A stretch of 54,019 nucleotides of DNA from Jiangella asiatica (GCF_004349065.1 NZ_SMKZ01000049.1:1-54019), one strand, 5' to 3'. Numbered from the stretch's first letter, positions 44,335-52,212 are shown. Numbers and translations: made by a program. The notes: generated by a model not told the origin, from the letters alone.

Positions 44335-44693
44335 CGGCGGTCGACCATCTCGCCGAAGTCGCGCTCGACCCGCTCGGCCGTGCGCACGTAGAACCACGCG
44401 GCCGCCACCAGCACCGGGTAGACGAGGCCGCCGAGCACCAGCCACGGCAGCGGCACGCCGGCCACGTCGACATCGCTGACCCGTGGCGCCACCGCGAACA
44501 CCAGCGGCAGCAGTGCCAGCAGTCCCAGGACCACCCCGGCGACGGTGAGGCTCAGCCGCAGCTGCGCTCGCAGCAGCGCGCGCATGTACACCTCGCCGAG
44601 CTGGGTCTGGGCGTCGATCTCGGCGGTCCCGGCCCGCCGCCGGGCCGGCGGCCGGCCCCGTCGCGGCCCGGTGACGGTGACGCGTTCGGTCAT
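44331..44693 (-). CDS. Small membrane protein, DUF485-like partner of the symporter
   Basis: A 120-residue protein with a basic, Pro/Arg-rich N-terminus (GPRRGRPPARRRAGTAE), an amphipathic helix (QLGEVYMRALLRAQLRLSL) and two membrane segments (VAGVVLGLLALLPLVFAV; LPWLVLGGLVYPVLVAAAWF). The tail (TAERVERDFGEMVDRR) resembles DUF4212/DUF485 partner subunits. ATG 44693. Stop overlaps the symporter start, so the pair is made together. 49 bp separate it from the response-regulator stop. Confidence 0.8.
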   Translation of the reverse strand: MTERVTVTGPRRGRPPARRRAGTAEIDAQTQLGEVYMRALLRAQLRLSLTVAGVVLGLLALLPLVFAVAPRVSDVDVAGVPLPWLVLGGLVYPVLVAAAWFYVRTAERVERDFGEMVDRR

Positions 44694-44742
44694 CGGCGCC
44701 TCACCGGTCGCACCGGCTCCACTCGCACGGCTGCACGGCGTC

Positions 44743-45474
44743 TCACCGGCCTTCGCCGGCTCGGTAGACGAGGACGTCGCGCAGCTCGCGGGTGTGCCGG
44801 CGGCTGACCGGGAGCGTCGTGCCGGCGATGACGACGGAGTACCTGCCGGCGTCGACCCGCAGCTCGTCGATGGCGCCGAGCGCGACGAGGTAGCTGCGGT
44901 GGATGCGGACGAAACCGGCCCCGGCCCAGCGTTCCTCGAGCGTCGCGAGCGGCACCCGCAGCAGGTGGCTGCCGTCGCGGGTGTGCAGCCGCGCGTAGTC
45001 GCCCTGCGCGGTGACGTAGGCGACGTCGCTGCGGCGGATGAACCGGGTGATGCCGCCGAGCTCGACGGAGATGGTCTCGTCGTCCAGGTCGTCGCCGGTG
45101 GCACGGGATCCCTGCACGTGGTCGGCGGCCCGCCGGACCGCCTCGTACAGCCGCTCCCGCCGGAACGGCTTCATCACGTAGTCCACGGCGTTGAGGTCGA
45201 ACGCGGTGACGGCGTGGTCGTCGTAGGCGGTCACGAACACGACGGCCGGGGGGCGGCGGAACTTGGCCAGGACGCGGGCCAGGTCGAGCCCGGACAGGCC
45301 CGGCATCCGGATGTCGAGGAACACGGTGTCGACGTGCTGGTGCTCCAACAGCCGCAGCGCACCGGCTCCGTCGCCGGCGGTGAGCACCCGGTCGACGTGC
45401 TCGTTCTGTTCCAGCAGGTAGGCGAGCTCGGCCAGGGCCGGTGGCTCGTCGTCGACCGCCAGAACGCTGAGCAT
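44743..45474 (-). CDS. LytTR-family response regulator
   Basis: A 243-residue regulator: receiver domain (LAVDDEPPALAELAYLL, phospho-acceptor Asp54 in VFLDIRMPG, Lys in VMKPFRRERL) and a C-terminal LytTR DNA-binding domain (SDVAYVTAQGDYARLHTRDG, FVRIHRSYLVAL, LPVSRRHTRELRDVL). LytTR domains usually bind direct repeats. ATG 45474, 50 bp downstream of the kinase stop. It probably activates the downstream symporter pair when its kinase senses substrate. Confidence 0.93.
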   Translation of the reverse strand: MLSVLAVDDEPPALAELAYLLEQNEHVDRVLTAGDGAGALRLLEHQHVDTVFLDIRMPGLSGLDLARVLAKFRRPPAVVFVTAYDDHAVTAFDLNAVDYVMKPFRRERLYEAVRRAADHVQGSRATGDDLDDETISVELGGITRFIRRSDVAYVTAQGDYARLHTRDGSHLLRVPLATLEERWAGAGFVRIHRSYLVALGAIDELRVDAGRYSVVIAGTTLPVSRRHTRELRDVLVYRAGEGR

Positions 45475-45524
45475 GGCCGTGAGGCTAGTGCCGCCGCGCC
45501 CGTTGGGCCAGCGTGCGCCTGACC

Positions 45525-46730
45525 TCAGGTGGCGTGGACACCGGGGCGGTACTTCGGCACCCGCATGCTGACCTTGGTGCCGGCGCCGGTCGCGGTCTCG
45601 ATGACGAGGCCGTAGTCGTCGCCGAAGACGGCACGCAGGCGCTCGTCCACGTTGGCGATGCCGACGCGGTCGGTGGCGCCGTCGCCGGCGAGCAGGGTTC
45701 GGGCGAGGTCGGGGTCCATGCCGACCCCGTCGTCGTCGATGCTGATGAGGGCCTCGTTGCCGGCGTCCTCGGCGAGGATCGTGATGTGACCGGGGCTGGT
45801 ACGGCCCTCCAGTCCGTGCCGTACGGCGTTCTCGACCAGTGGCTGCAGGCACAGGAACGGCACCGCGACCGGCAGGACCTCCGGCGCGACCCGCAGCGTC
45901 ACCGACAGGCGGTCGCCGAAGCGGGCCTTCTCCAGCATCAGGTAGCGCTCGATCGAGCGCAGCTCCTCGGCCAGGGTGGTGAAGTCGCCGTGCCGGCGGA
46001 AGGAGTAGCGGGTGAAGTCGGCGAACTCCAGCAGCAGCTCGCGGGCGTGCTCGGGGTCGGTGCGCACGTACGAGGCGATGGCGCCCAGCGCGTTGTAGAT
46101 GAAGTGCGGCGAGATCTGTGCACGCAGCGCCCGGATCTCCGCCTCGGCCAGCTTGGCCCGCTCACGGTCGAACTCGGCCAGCTCCAACTGGCCGGAGACG
46201 AACCGTGCCACCTCCTCGACCGCCCGGACCAGGCCCGCGGACGGCCGCGTCGAGGTGTAGGCGATGAGCGCGCCGACGACGCGGTCCTCGGTGGTGAGCC
46301 CCGTGGTGACGGCGTGCCGGACCGGGCAGTCCAGCCGGTCGCACTCGACGGCGTCGGGCCCGAGCACGTCGGTGTAGCCGCCGCTCAGGGCGCGGGCGGC
46401 GTGCCGACGCACGTCGTGGACGTGGACGCTGCCGCCGGCGCCATCCCAGGTCACGACGGACTCCCCGTCGGTCAGCGCCAGGGCGGGCGTGGCCAGCAGC
46501 TCCCGTAGATGGCGCGCGGCCTTGTCGGCGCCGGCGACCAGCCCGGCCCGCAGCTCGGGCGAGGCCAGGCTGGTGGTGTGCAGGATGCGGTAGGTGGTCT
46601 GATCCTCGGTGCTGCCGAGCACCAGGCGGGAGCGGACCAGCCGGGTCAGCAGTACCGCGGCCAGCGCGACCACGATCACCGCGGCGACGAACACCACCAC
46701 CGGCGAGCTCATGCTCGGACCATAGGCCAT
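45525..46730 (-). CDS. LytS-type sensor histidine kinase
   Basis: A 401-residue kinase with one N-terminal membrane segment (about 10-31), a GAF-like sensory region with Cys130 and Cys135 (VECDRLDCPVRHAVTTGL), a His_kinase domain with phospho-His209 (AQISPHFIYNALGAIASY) and a C-terminal ATPase (QPLVENAVRHGL, DDGVGMD). It differs from LytS/BtsS, which have six or more membrane segments, so sensing is probably cytoplasmic. ATG 46730 lies only 2 nt after GGGAGG, and the next Met is at 46712, so the true start is uncertain. A 56-bp perfect hairpin abuts this ribosome binding site. Confidence 0.92.
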   Translation of the reverse strand: MAYGPSMSSPVVVFVAAVIVVALAAVLLTRLVRSRLVLGSTEDQTTYRILHTTSLASPELRAGLVAGADKAARHLRELLATPALALTDGESVVTWDGAGGSVHVHDVRRHAARALSGGYTDVLGPDAVECDRLDCPVRHAVTTGLTTEDRVVGALIAYTSTRPSAGLVRAVEEVARFVSGQLELAEFDRERAKLAEAEIRALRAQISPHFIYNALGAIASYVRTDPEHARELLLEFADFTRYSFRRHGDFTTLAEELRSIERYLMLEKARFGDRLSVTLRVAPEVLPVAVPFLCLQPLVENAVRHGLEGRTSPGHITILAEDAGNEALISIDDDGVGMDPDLARTLLAGDGATDRVGIANVDERLRAVFGDDYGLVIETATGAGTKVSMRVPKYRPGVHAT

Positions 46731-46736
46731 CTCCTC

Positions 46737-46792
46737 CCATGATCATCAACGGTTGGCGACGTCATAGCGTCGCCAACCGTTGATGATCATGG
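46737..46792. repeat. 56-bp perfect hairpin upstream of the histidine kinase
   Basis: The arm beginning CCATGATCATCAACGGTTGG (46737-46761, 25 bp) is exactly complementary to 46768-46792, with a 6-nt loop (TCATAG). It starts next to the kinase ribosome binding site (46731-46737). No T-run is seen. Its GATCATCAACGG end resembles the GTTGATGATCA at 8573-8583. Confidence 0.9.
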
Positions 46793-46833
46793 CGCAAGGG
46801 CGAGGGGTTGCGCCCGCGTGGTCCCGTCCGGAG

Positions 46834-46980
46834 TCAGGACGCGCGGCTGACCGCGACCGACTGGCGGGCGGCGGGGACGACCAGCGGCGTTTCGGTCTCC
46901 GGGTCGTCGATGATGCGGCAGGCCAGCCCGAAGACGTCGCTCACCAGCTCCTCGTCGACGACCTCGCCCGGTGCGCCCTC
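46834..46980 (-). pseudogene. C-terminal remnant of a siderophore-type ABC ATPase
   Basis: About 48 codons ending in TGA at 46836-46834 (strand minus) read GAPGEVVDEELVSDVFGLAC then RIIDDPETETPLVVPAAR. This is the typical end of FepC/FecE-type iron-siderophore transporter ATPases. The rest of the gene is absent: upstream codons switch to antisense of the methyltransferase region near 46980. High third-position GC suggests the loss is recent. Confidence 0.6.
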
Positions 46981-47021
46981 GGCGACCTTACCTGCTGTTC
47001 GGCGCGAACCTCGATCTGGGA

Positions 47022-47750
47022 CTACGCGAGGGGCCGCGACCGGAAGCAGTGCGTCACGTAGGGCACCACGATGCCGTCCGGTCCGGCGTGGCGGTCGTAG
47101 AGCGCGGCCACCTTCGCGAGCAGCTCGTCGCGTTCGGCCGGCTCGCGGACGGCGACGTACGAGCGCGACGCCACCAGCCCGACCAGCCCGGCGCGGTCCA
47201 GGCGCTGCGAGTGCGGGAACGTGTGCGTCTCCGGTTCGCCGAACGGTGCGCCGATGTCGGGCCGCTCGACGGTGCGCGGCTCGTCCGGGTTGACGATCTG
47301 CCACAGCTCCTCGACCCACGCCGTCGTTGCGTCGGCCACGTTCCACGCCAGCGCGAGCCAGCCGCCGGGGCGCAGCACGCGGGCGATCTCCGGCAGTGCC
47401 GTGGCGGGGTCGAACCAGTGGTAGGCCTGGGCGACGGTGACGACGTCGACCGAGGCGTCGGGGAGCGGCAGCGCTTCGGCGGAGCCGAGGCGCGCATCCA
47501 CGCCGGGCAGGCCGGCGCGCAGCTGAGCCAGCATCGGTTCGGAGGGTTCGACCGCGACGACGTCGTGGCCGGCCGCCACGAGCGACCGGGTCAGCTTGCC
47601 GGTGCCGGCCGCGAGGTCGAGGACCTCCGTGGAGTGCTCGCCGGCCAGCCAGGCGACGGCCGCGACCGGGTAGCCGGGGCGGGTGCGCTCGTAGACATCT
47701 GCGACGCCCCCGAAGGACGTGGCCAGGACCCGGCGATCGAAGGTCACCAC
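47022..47750 (-). CDS. Class I SAM-dependent methyltransferase (Methyltransf_11 type)
   Basis: A 242-residue methyltransferase: motif I EVLDLAAGTGKLTRSLVAAG, an acidic motif II (VVAVEPSEPML), GSAEALPLPDASVDVVTVAQAYHWFD and IARVLRPGGWLALAWNV. The VADVYERTRPGYP N-terminus is typical of the small-molecule methyltransferase group; substrate unknown. Two consecutive GTG codons (47750, 47747) can start it. Divergent from the PadR gene, with the PadR palindrome 35 bp upstream of its start, so it may share that control. Confidence 0.88.
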   Translation of the reverse strand: MVTFDRRVLATSFGGVADVYERTRPGYPVAAVAWLAGEHSTEVLDLAAGTGKLTRSLVAAGHDVVAVEPSEPMLAQLRAGLPGVDARLGSAEALPLPDASVDVVTVAQAYHWFDPATALPEIARVLRPGGWLALAWNVADATTAWVEELWQIVNPDEPRTVERPDIGAPFGEPETHTFPHSQRLDRAGLVGLVASRSYVAVREPAERDELLAKVAALYDRHAGPDGIVVPYVTHCFRSRPLA

Positions 47751-47784
47751 GATCCGACCATACGACCCCCTTGCAGGCCGAACA

Positions 47785-47813
47785 GTCGCGATATATCGTG
47801 TCTGTATCGCGAC
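47785..47813. promoter_or_regulatory. PadR operator
   Basis: GTCGCGATA (47785-47793) and its exact complement TATCGCGAC (47805-47813) form a 29-bp dyad with an 11-bp spacer; within it CGATATATCG (47789-47798) is itself a palindrome. It lies in the divergent gap between the methyltransferase and PadR genes. This is one of few A/T-rich stretches here and fits PadR-family binding. Confidence 0.75.
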
Positions 47814-47854
47814 TGATCAACGAGGGCTCGCGGTGGTGGGAAGAGGTGACGGAG

Positions 47855-48475
47855 ATGACCGGCAAGCGAGGAGCTCACGGCTTCGGCCCGTGGGCGATGT
47901 TCGGCGGCGGACACGGGCCCTGGGGCGGTCCGGGTGCCGCGCGGTGGGAGGGTCCGGTCTGGGGCGCACCGCCGTGGGCCCGGCGCGGTCCGAAGGCCCG
48001 GCGAGGTGATGTCCGCGCGGCCATCCTCGGCGTGCTCGCCGACCAGCCGATGAACGGCTACCAGATCATCCAGGAGATCGCCGAGCGCAGCGGCGGCGCA
48101 TGGAAGCCCAGCCCCGGCTCGATCTACCCGACGTTGCAGCAGCTCGAGGACGAGGGCCTGGTGCGCGCCGACGACGAGGGCGGCCGGCGGGTCTTCCGGC
48201 TGACCACGCAGGGCGAAGAGTACGTCGCCGAGCACGGCGGCGAGGTGTCGGCGCCGTGGGAGGCCATGTCGGCCTCGGCCGAGGGTGAGGACGCGAACGG
48301 CCTGCGGCCGCTGATCGGCCAGGCCGCGTCCGCGCTGTGGCAGATCCTCGCCACCGGCAGCCCGGACCAGCAGGCCCGCGCCCGCGAGGTGCTGGCCGAC
48401 ACCCGGCGCAAGCTCTACGGCATCCTCGCCGACGGCGACGAGGACGACTACGGCACGGAGGAGGAACGGTCATGA
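47855..48475 (+). CDS. PadR-family transcriptional regulator
   Basis: A 206-residue PadR regulator. A Gly/Trp/Pro-rich N-terminus of ~45 residues (GFGPWAMFGGGHGPWGG) precedes the winged helix (VRAAILGVLADQPMNGYQII, KPSPGSIYPTLQQLEDEGLV) and a C-terminal helical dimerisation arm. ATG 47855 with GGGAAGAGG upstream; in-frame starts further left run into the operator. It should repress itself and the overlapping DUF1707 gene through the palindrome at 47785. PadR/DUF1707 pairs often regulate membrane-stress functions, but the inducer is unknown. Confidence 0.93.
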   Translation: MTGKRGAHGFGPWAMFGGGHGPWGGPGAARWEGPVWGAPPWARRGPKARRGDVRAAILGVLADQPMNGYQIIQEIAERSGGAWKPSPGSIYPTLQQLEDEGLVRADDEGGRRVFRLTTQGEEYVAEHGGEVSAPWEAMSASAEGEDANGLRPLIGQAASALWQILATGSPDQQARAREVLADTRRKLYGILADGDEDDYGTEEERS

Positions 48476-49032
48476 CCCAGGCGCGATCACTGCGGGTGGG
48501 CGATGCCGAACGCGACACCGCCGTGTCCGCGCTCGGTGAGCACTTCGCCGCCGGCCGGATCACCAAGGACGAGTTCGACGAGCGGTCCGGCCGGGCCTGG
48601 TCGGCACGGTTCGGCGAGGAGCTCGACCAGCTCTTCGCCGACCTGCCCCAGGCGGTGGCGGTCCGTTCCGAGTCGCGGCCGGCGCCGCCGTGGGGTCCGC
48701 CGCGGGGCATGCCGCCACGGCCGCGGCCGTGGATGCTGCTGATGGTGCCGTTCGTGTTCATGGCATTCGGCGGGCTGCTGTTCCTGATCATCTCGACGGC
48801 GCCGTGGTTGCTGTTCGTCTTCTTCGGGCTGTTCGTGCTCGGCCGGGGCGGCCGCCAGCGCCACCAGCACTGGCACGGCGGCGGTCCGCGCCCGGGCTGG
48901 GGACCGCCGCCGCGCGGCCAGTGGCGTGGACCGAGCCGTGCTGAGTGGCGTGGCGAGTGGCGTTCGCAAGGTCGCCCGGGCTGGGGTTCTGGCCGGCCAG
49001 TCGTCACCGGCTTCGGCGACCGGCGCTTCTAG
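48472..49032 (+). CDS. DUF1707 domain membrane protein
   Basis: A 186-residue protein: N-terminal DUF1707 (RSLRVGDAERDTAVSALGEH, FAAGRITKDEFDERSG, LDQLFADLP), a Pro-rich linker, two membrane segments (about residues 84-102 and 104-120) and a His/Gly/Arg/Trp-rich cytoplasmic tail (GGRQRHQHWHGGGPRPGWG). Function unknown. The ATG overlaps the PadR stop (ATGA) with GAGGAGG in front, so it is co-expressed with its regulator. The tail composition echoes the Gly/Trp-rich N-terminus of the PadR protein. Confidence 0.88.
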   Translation: MTQARSLRVGDAERDTAVSALGEHFAAGRITKDEFDERSGRAWSARFGEELDQLFADLPQAVAVRSESRPAPPWGPPRGMPPRPRPWMLLMVPFVFMAFGGLLFLIISTAPWLLFVFFGLFVLGRGGRQRHQHWHGGGPRPGWGPPPRGQWRGPSRAEWRGEWRSQGRPGWGSGRPVVTGFGDRRF

Positions 49033-49054
49033 ACGGCCGCACCTCGGCGGCTGG

Positions 49055-50062
49055 CTAGCCGCGCAGGTCCAGGTGGGAGGCGGCGACCACCGCCAGCAGC
49101 GACTCCAGCGGGGCCCGCTGGAACGCCCCGGCGTTCTCGAAGCCCTGCGGCCGCAGCGCCCGCAGCCACACGAGCGTCCTGGCCACCTTGCCGACCCGGC
49201 AGGCCAGCTCCAGCTCGGTGACCAGCTCGTCGCGAGGCCCGAGGTCGCCGAACGCCTCGAGGTAGGCGTCGCGCGGCCCCAGCAGCCGTGGGTCGTCGTC
49301 GGCCATTCCGTACTGCGACCGGAGGAACCCCAGCGTCACGAGCATCGTGGTGAACGGGTGCGCGATCACGCTGTCGCCCCAGTCGTAGAACTGGAGCCGA
49401 CCGGACTCCGACATCAGGACGTTCCAGACGTGCAGGTCGTGGTGGTCGAGGCTGGCCGGTACGGCGGAGGTCGCCAGCCGCTCGCACCACGCCTCGACCG
49501 TCGCGCGCTCACCGGCCATCCGCCGAAGCGCCGCCCGGTCGTCGTCGGTGGCGTGCCGGCCGAGGTAGAGGCCGACGGCGTCGAGGGCCTCGTCGAACGC
49601 GCCCGGCAGCGCGGCCGGGCGCATGTCGGCCAGCCCGAACGACAACAGCTCGCCGACGTGCCGTGCCACCTCGCGCTGCAACTCCGCGTAGCGGGGCAGG
49701 ACCTCGGCGAGCGCGGCCGGCAGCTCGCCCTCGCTGACCTGCTCGCCCAGCGGCCGGCCGCCGTCGGGCAGCAGCACCCAGCCGCGGTCGGCGTCGGCCG
49801 CGATGGGCCGGAGGATCCAGTCCGGAGCGACCTCGGTCAGCAGCTGGTAGAGCGGCACCTCGAAGGCGTTCTCCGGCCCGGGCGCCTTCAGCCAGACCGG
49901 CCCGTCGGCGGTGGGTGCCGTGAGCACCGTCCCCCAGAGACGCAGGTGAGGTTGGGTGACCGGCCCGGTGCGCTCCCGGCCGGCCGCGGCGAGCCGCTCG
50001 TCCAGCCACGCCGTGGCCGACGCGAGCCACGCCGCCGACGACCAGAGCTCGGTGTTCGTCAT
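49055..50062 (-). CDS. Aminoglycoside phosphotransferase-fold (APH) family protein
   Basis: A 335-residue APH/choline-kinase fold protein: VWLKAPGPENAFEVPLYQLL (Lys/Glu), catalytic loop SLDHHDLHVWNVLM with Asp and Asn, and YDWGDSVIAHPF with the metal-binding Asp. Such proteins phosphorylate small molecules; resistance is only one possibility and nothing here points to an antibiotic. ATG 50062. Convergent with the DUF1707 gene and divergent from the gene at 50162 over 99 bp. Confidence 0.85.
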   Translation of the reverse strand: MTNTELWSSAAWLASATAWLDERLAAAGRERTGPVTQPHLRLWGTVLTAPTADGPVWLKAPGPENAFEVPLYQLLTEVAPDWILRPIAADADRGWVLLPDGGRPLGEQVSEGELPAALAEVLPRYAELQREVARHVGELLSFGLADMRPAALPGAFDEALDAVGLYLGRHATDDDRAALRRMAGERATVEAWCERLATSAVPASLDHHDLHVWNVLMSESGRLQFYDWGDSVIAHPFTTMLVTLGFLRSQYGMADDDPRLLGPRDAYLEAFGDLGPRDELVTELELACRVGKVARTLVWLRALRPQGFENAGAFQRAPLESLLAVVAASHLDLRG

Positions 50063-50161
50063 GCGACCCCATCTTGGCCGGTCGGTCCGGCAGTGCGCAC
50101 CCTTCGTCCGGGCGTGCCCGGCGCCGTGGGAAGTCTCCAGCAGGCTCTCTAAGCTGGCGGC

Positions 50162-50944
50162 ATGGACGATCCGCTCGCGGGGGTGCTGGCGCTCACCGGG
50201 GTCGGCGCGGCGGCCGCGCACGCGCGCAGCTCGATCGACGCGCTGTTGCGGCACCCGGCGATGCGACGAGACGCCGCCCGGGTCGCCGCCGAGGCCGCGG
50301 TCCGAGGCGCTCAGGCGTCGGCGCAGCTCGCCGGAGGTTCCACCGTGTCGGGCGCCGTCGCTGGCGGGTCGAGTACCGCCGCGGAGGACGACCCTGACGC
50401 CGTCGTCGGCGACCCGGTACTCCAAGGTGCGCTGCGATTGGCGGCCGAGGTGCCGGCGCTGGCCGACGTCTGGCTTCGATCGCCCCGGCAGGCGCTGGCG
50501 CGGATGCACCTGGTCGCCGCGCGTGACCTCGTCGCCGACGACGACGCGCTCGGCCGGCCGCGCCCCGGCGCCGACGGTGCCAGGCTCGACCAGTTGCTGC
50601 GGATCGCCTTTGCGACGACCGCGCCGGGGGTCGTGGTCGCCGCGATCGTGCACGGCGAGCTGCTGGCGCTGAGCACGTTCGGCACCGCGGACGACGTGGT
50701 CGCGCGGGCGGCCGAGCGGGTGGTCCTGGTCGCGCGTGGCGTCGACACCAAGGCGGTGAGCGTGCCGGAGGCCGGTCACCTCGCGCTGGCCCGCGCATAC
50801 CTGCCGTTGGCCGAGGCCTACGCGACGGGACGGACGGACGGCGTGGCCGCGTGGGTGCGACACTGCGCCGACGCGTACGCACGAGGTGCCGAGGTGGGAC
50901 TCACGATCGCCGCGAGCATGCGAACGGCGCCCCGCGTGAGGTAG
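50162..50944 (+). CDS. Actinobacterial protein of unknown function
   Basis: A 260-residue Ala-rich, mostly helical soluble protein with a central low-complexity Gly/Ser patch (QLAGGSTVSGAVAGGSSTAA). A distinct segment, WLRSPRQALARMHLVAARDLV then DALGRPRPGADGARLDQLL, followed by VVVAAIVHGELLALSTFG, recalls a family found singly in many actinobacterial genomes and sometimes labelled oxidoreductase, without visible cofactor motifs. I would not assign a function. ATG 50162; the stop TAG lies inside a 7-bp hairpin (50926-50950). Confidence 0.75.
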   Translation: MDDPLAGVLALTGVGAAAAHARSSIDALLRHPAMRRDAARVAAEAAVRGAQASAQLAGGSTVSGAVAGGSSTAAEDDPDAVVGDPVLQGALRLAAEVPALADVWLRSPRQALARMHLVAARDLVADDDALGRPRPGADGARLDQLLRIAFATTAPGVVVAAIVHGELLALSTFGTADDVVARAAERVVLVARGVDTKAVSVPEAGHLALARAYLPLAEAYATGRTDGVAAWVRHCADAYARGAEVGLTIAASMRTAPRVR

Positions 50945-50950
50945 GGCGCC
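50926..50950. terminator. Hairpin spanning the end of the 50162 gene
   Basis: GGCGCCC (50926-50932) pairs with GGGCGCC (50944-50950) across an 11-nt loop that contains the stop codon. It could end the plus-strand gene, or, read on the minus strand, act as the hairpin that follows the candidate structured RNA. Confidence 0.45.
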
Positions 50951-51125
50951 GCCGCTGACACGGCTGAGACGGGTTACCAGAGCGTGCATTCACGTCTGTC
51001 GCCTCGGCAGACCCGGGACGACTGCCCGTACATGGGTGGATCGCCGCGTGGGTTCCCCTCCGCCGTGCTGGGGACCTTTCAGTCCGTACCTCGTTTGTAG
51101 GCCATCGCCGGGGCGAGTGAAAGTG
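50951..51125 (-). ncRNA. Candidate structured RNA (riboswitch-like), orphan
   Basis: The 195-bp gap between two convergent genes has no open frame but, on the minus strand, many short stems with conserved-looking loops: GGTCCCC/GGGGAACC around AGCACGGCGGA, GGAC/GTCC, CCC/GGG around ATGTAC, GGCAG/CTGCC and CGTG/CACG. The GGGGAACCC and TCTGGTAACCCGTCTCAGC stretches look like unpaired riboswitch segments. I could not match it to a named class; it lacks the GGGGTGAATC and CCGACAGCTAAC blocks of c-di-AMP riboswitches. No gene follows on that strand. Confidence 0.3.
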
Positions 51126-51139
51126 CATCGCGGAGATCT

Positions 51140-52111
51140 TTACGTTTCGCAGACGCGGACGGCCAGCCGGACCAGTTCGATCAGGGTCGGGTTACCCAGC
51201 GGTTGGGTGATCCGCGACTCCATGTCGCCGCTCCCGACGTTCACCGCGACCGTGGCGTCGGTGAACCTCGCGGCGTCCGCGCAGTCGGTCACCGTCCACG
51301 TCGTCAGGACGTCGACCAGCTCGCCGGCGGCGACGTCGACCGGCATCGTGTCGGTCGTCATCGTGAACCCGGGTGTCGTCGCCTCCAGCTCGAGGATCTG
51401 GATGGCCTGACCAGTGCCGTTGCTGACCGGCAGCACGATCCGCGCGCCGCTGGAGTCGGCGGAGACGGTGCGGGTGTCGCCGATGAACACGCCCGACTCC
51501 GGCGAGGAGTCGCAACCGTACTGCCAGGCCCAGATCAGCTGGTCGTCGCCCGGCTGCCCCTCGACGACGACCGTCTGCTCGCCCGAACCGGTGCGGACCC
51601 GGACCTCGACGGTTCCAGGCGGGCGCCTGTCGCAGTCGGCGTGGACGGTGGTGCGTGCGGCCACCCAGAGGCCGGGAGCCGCGATGATCGGCTCGTCCTC
51701 AGGGTCGTCCTCGGCGTCGCCGTCGGCGCCAGGGTCGGCGTCCTCGGCGGGCACGAAGCCGTCGATCCTGACGCCCAGGATCTCGATCTCGCGGGGGCCG
51801 GTGTTGATGAGATTGACCGTCATCGTCTGCGGGCCCGTCGCCAGGGGTGGCGCGGTCTCGACCAGGACGGTGCCGCGGACGAGGTCGACCTGCCCGTACT
51901 CCGCGGCGTCGTTGCGCGCGTTGTTCGCGACGATGCCGACGGCGGCGCCGGCGAGGAGGGCGGCTCCCAGCGCGACCCAGCGCGGCCACTGGGTCGGCTG
52001 CCCGTCGCCGCTGTCACCGTCGTCGGCGGCGGCCGGACCGGGGGTGGCGGGATCGGCGCGTTGCACCGTGCCGAGCTCCATCGGCCGGTAGCGGTCCTCG
52101 TCGGCCTCCAT
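51140..52111 (-). CDS. Membrane-anchored extracytoplasmic protein of unknown function
   Basis: A 323-residue protein: about 42 cytoplasmic residues, one membrane segment (VALGAALLAGAAVGIVANN, ~45-64), then a large outer domain. That domain holds two similar beta-rich halves, each with a phrase of the type LINTGPREIEILGVRIDGF and VSNGTGQAIQILELEATTPGF, suggesting a repeated Ig-like fold. An acidic insert (DADPGADGDAEDDPEDEP) lies in the first half. Four Cys (HADCDRR, YGCDSS, TDCADA, VRVCET) could form two disulfides. No family recognised. ATG 52111; divergent from the gene at 52213. Confidence 0.72.
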   Translation of the reverse strand: MEADEDRYRPMELGTVQRADPATPGPAAADDGDSGDGQPTQWPRWVALGAALLAGAAVGIVANNARNDAAEYGQVDLVRGTVLVETAPPLATGPQTMTVNLINTGPREIEILGVRIDGFVPAEDADPGADGDAEDDPEDEPIIAAPGLWVAARTTVHADCDRRPPGTVEVRVRTGSGEQTVVVEGQPGDDQLIWAWQYGCDSSPESGVFIGDTRTVSADSSGARIVLPVSNGTGQAIQILELEATTPGFTMTTDTMPVDVAAGELVDVLTTWTVTDCADAARFTDATVAVNVGSGDMESRITQPLGNPTLIELVRLAVRVCET

Positions 52112-52212
52112 GTTCTGAGATTGTGGCTGACCACGGTCGTTGCGGACAGCACGCGTCGGTCACGGTTCGTTCCGTTTGCGAGGTCTGAACATCAGGGCCA
52201 TGATCGGAAGCC

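Noticed and set aside
49055-50062. Aminoglycoside-resistance gene
   Set aside because: Only the general APH fold is visible; there is no close resemblance to a known resistance enzyme and no resistance context.
50945-51139. c-di-AMP (ydaO/yuaA) riboswitch identity for the structured gap
   Set aside because: The GGGGAACC block is suggestive, but the GGGGTGAATC and CCGACAGCTAAC blocks are not there and no cell-wall hydrolase gene follows on the minus strand.
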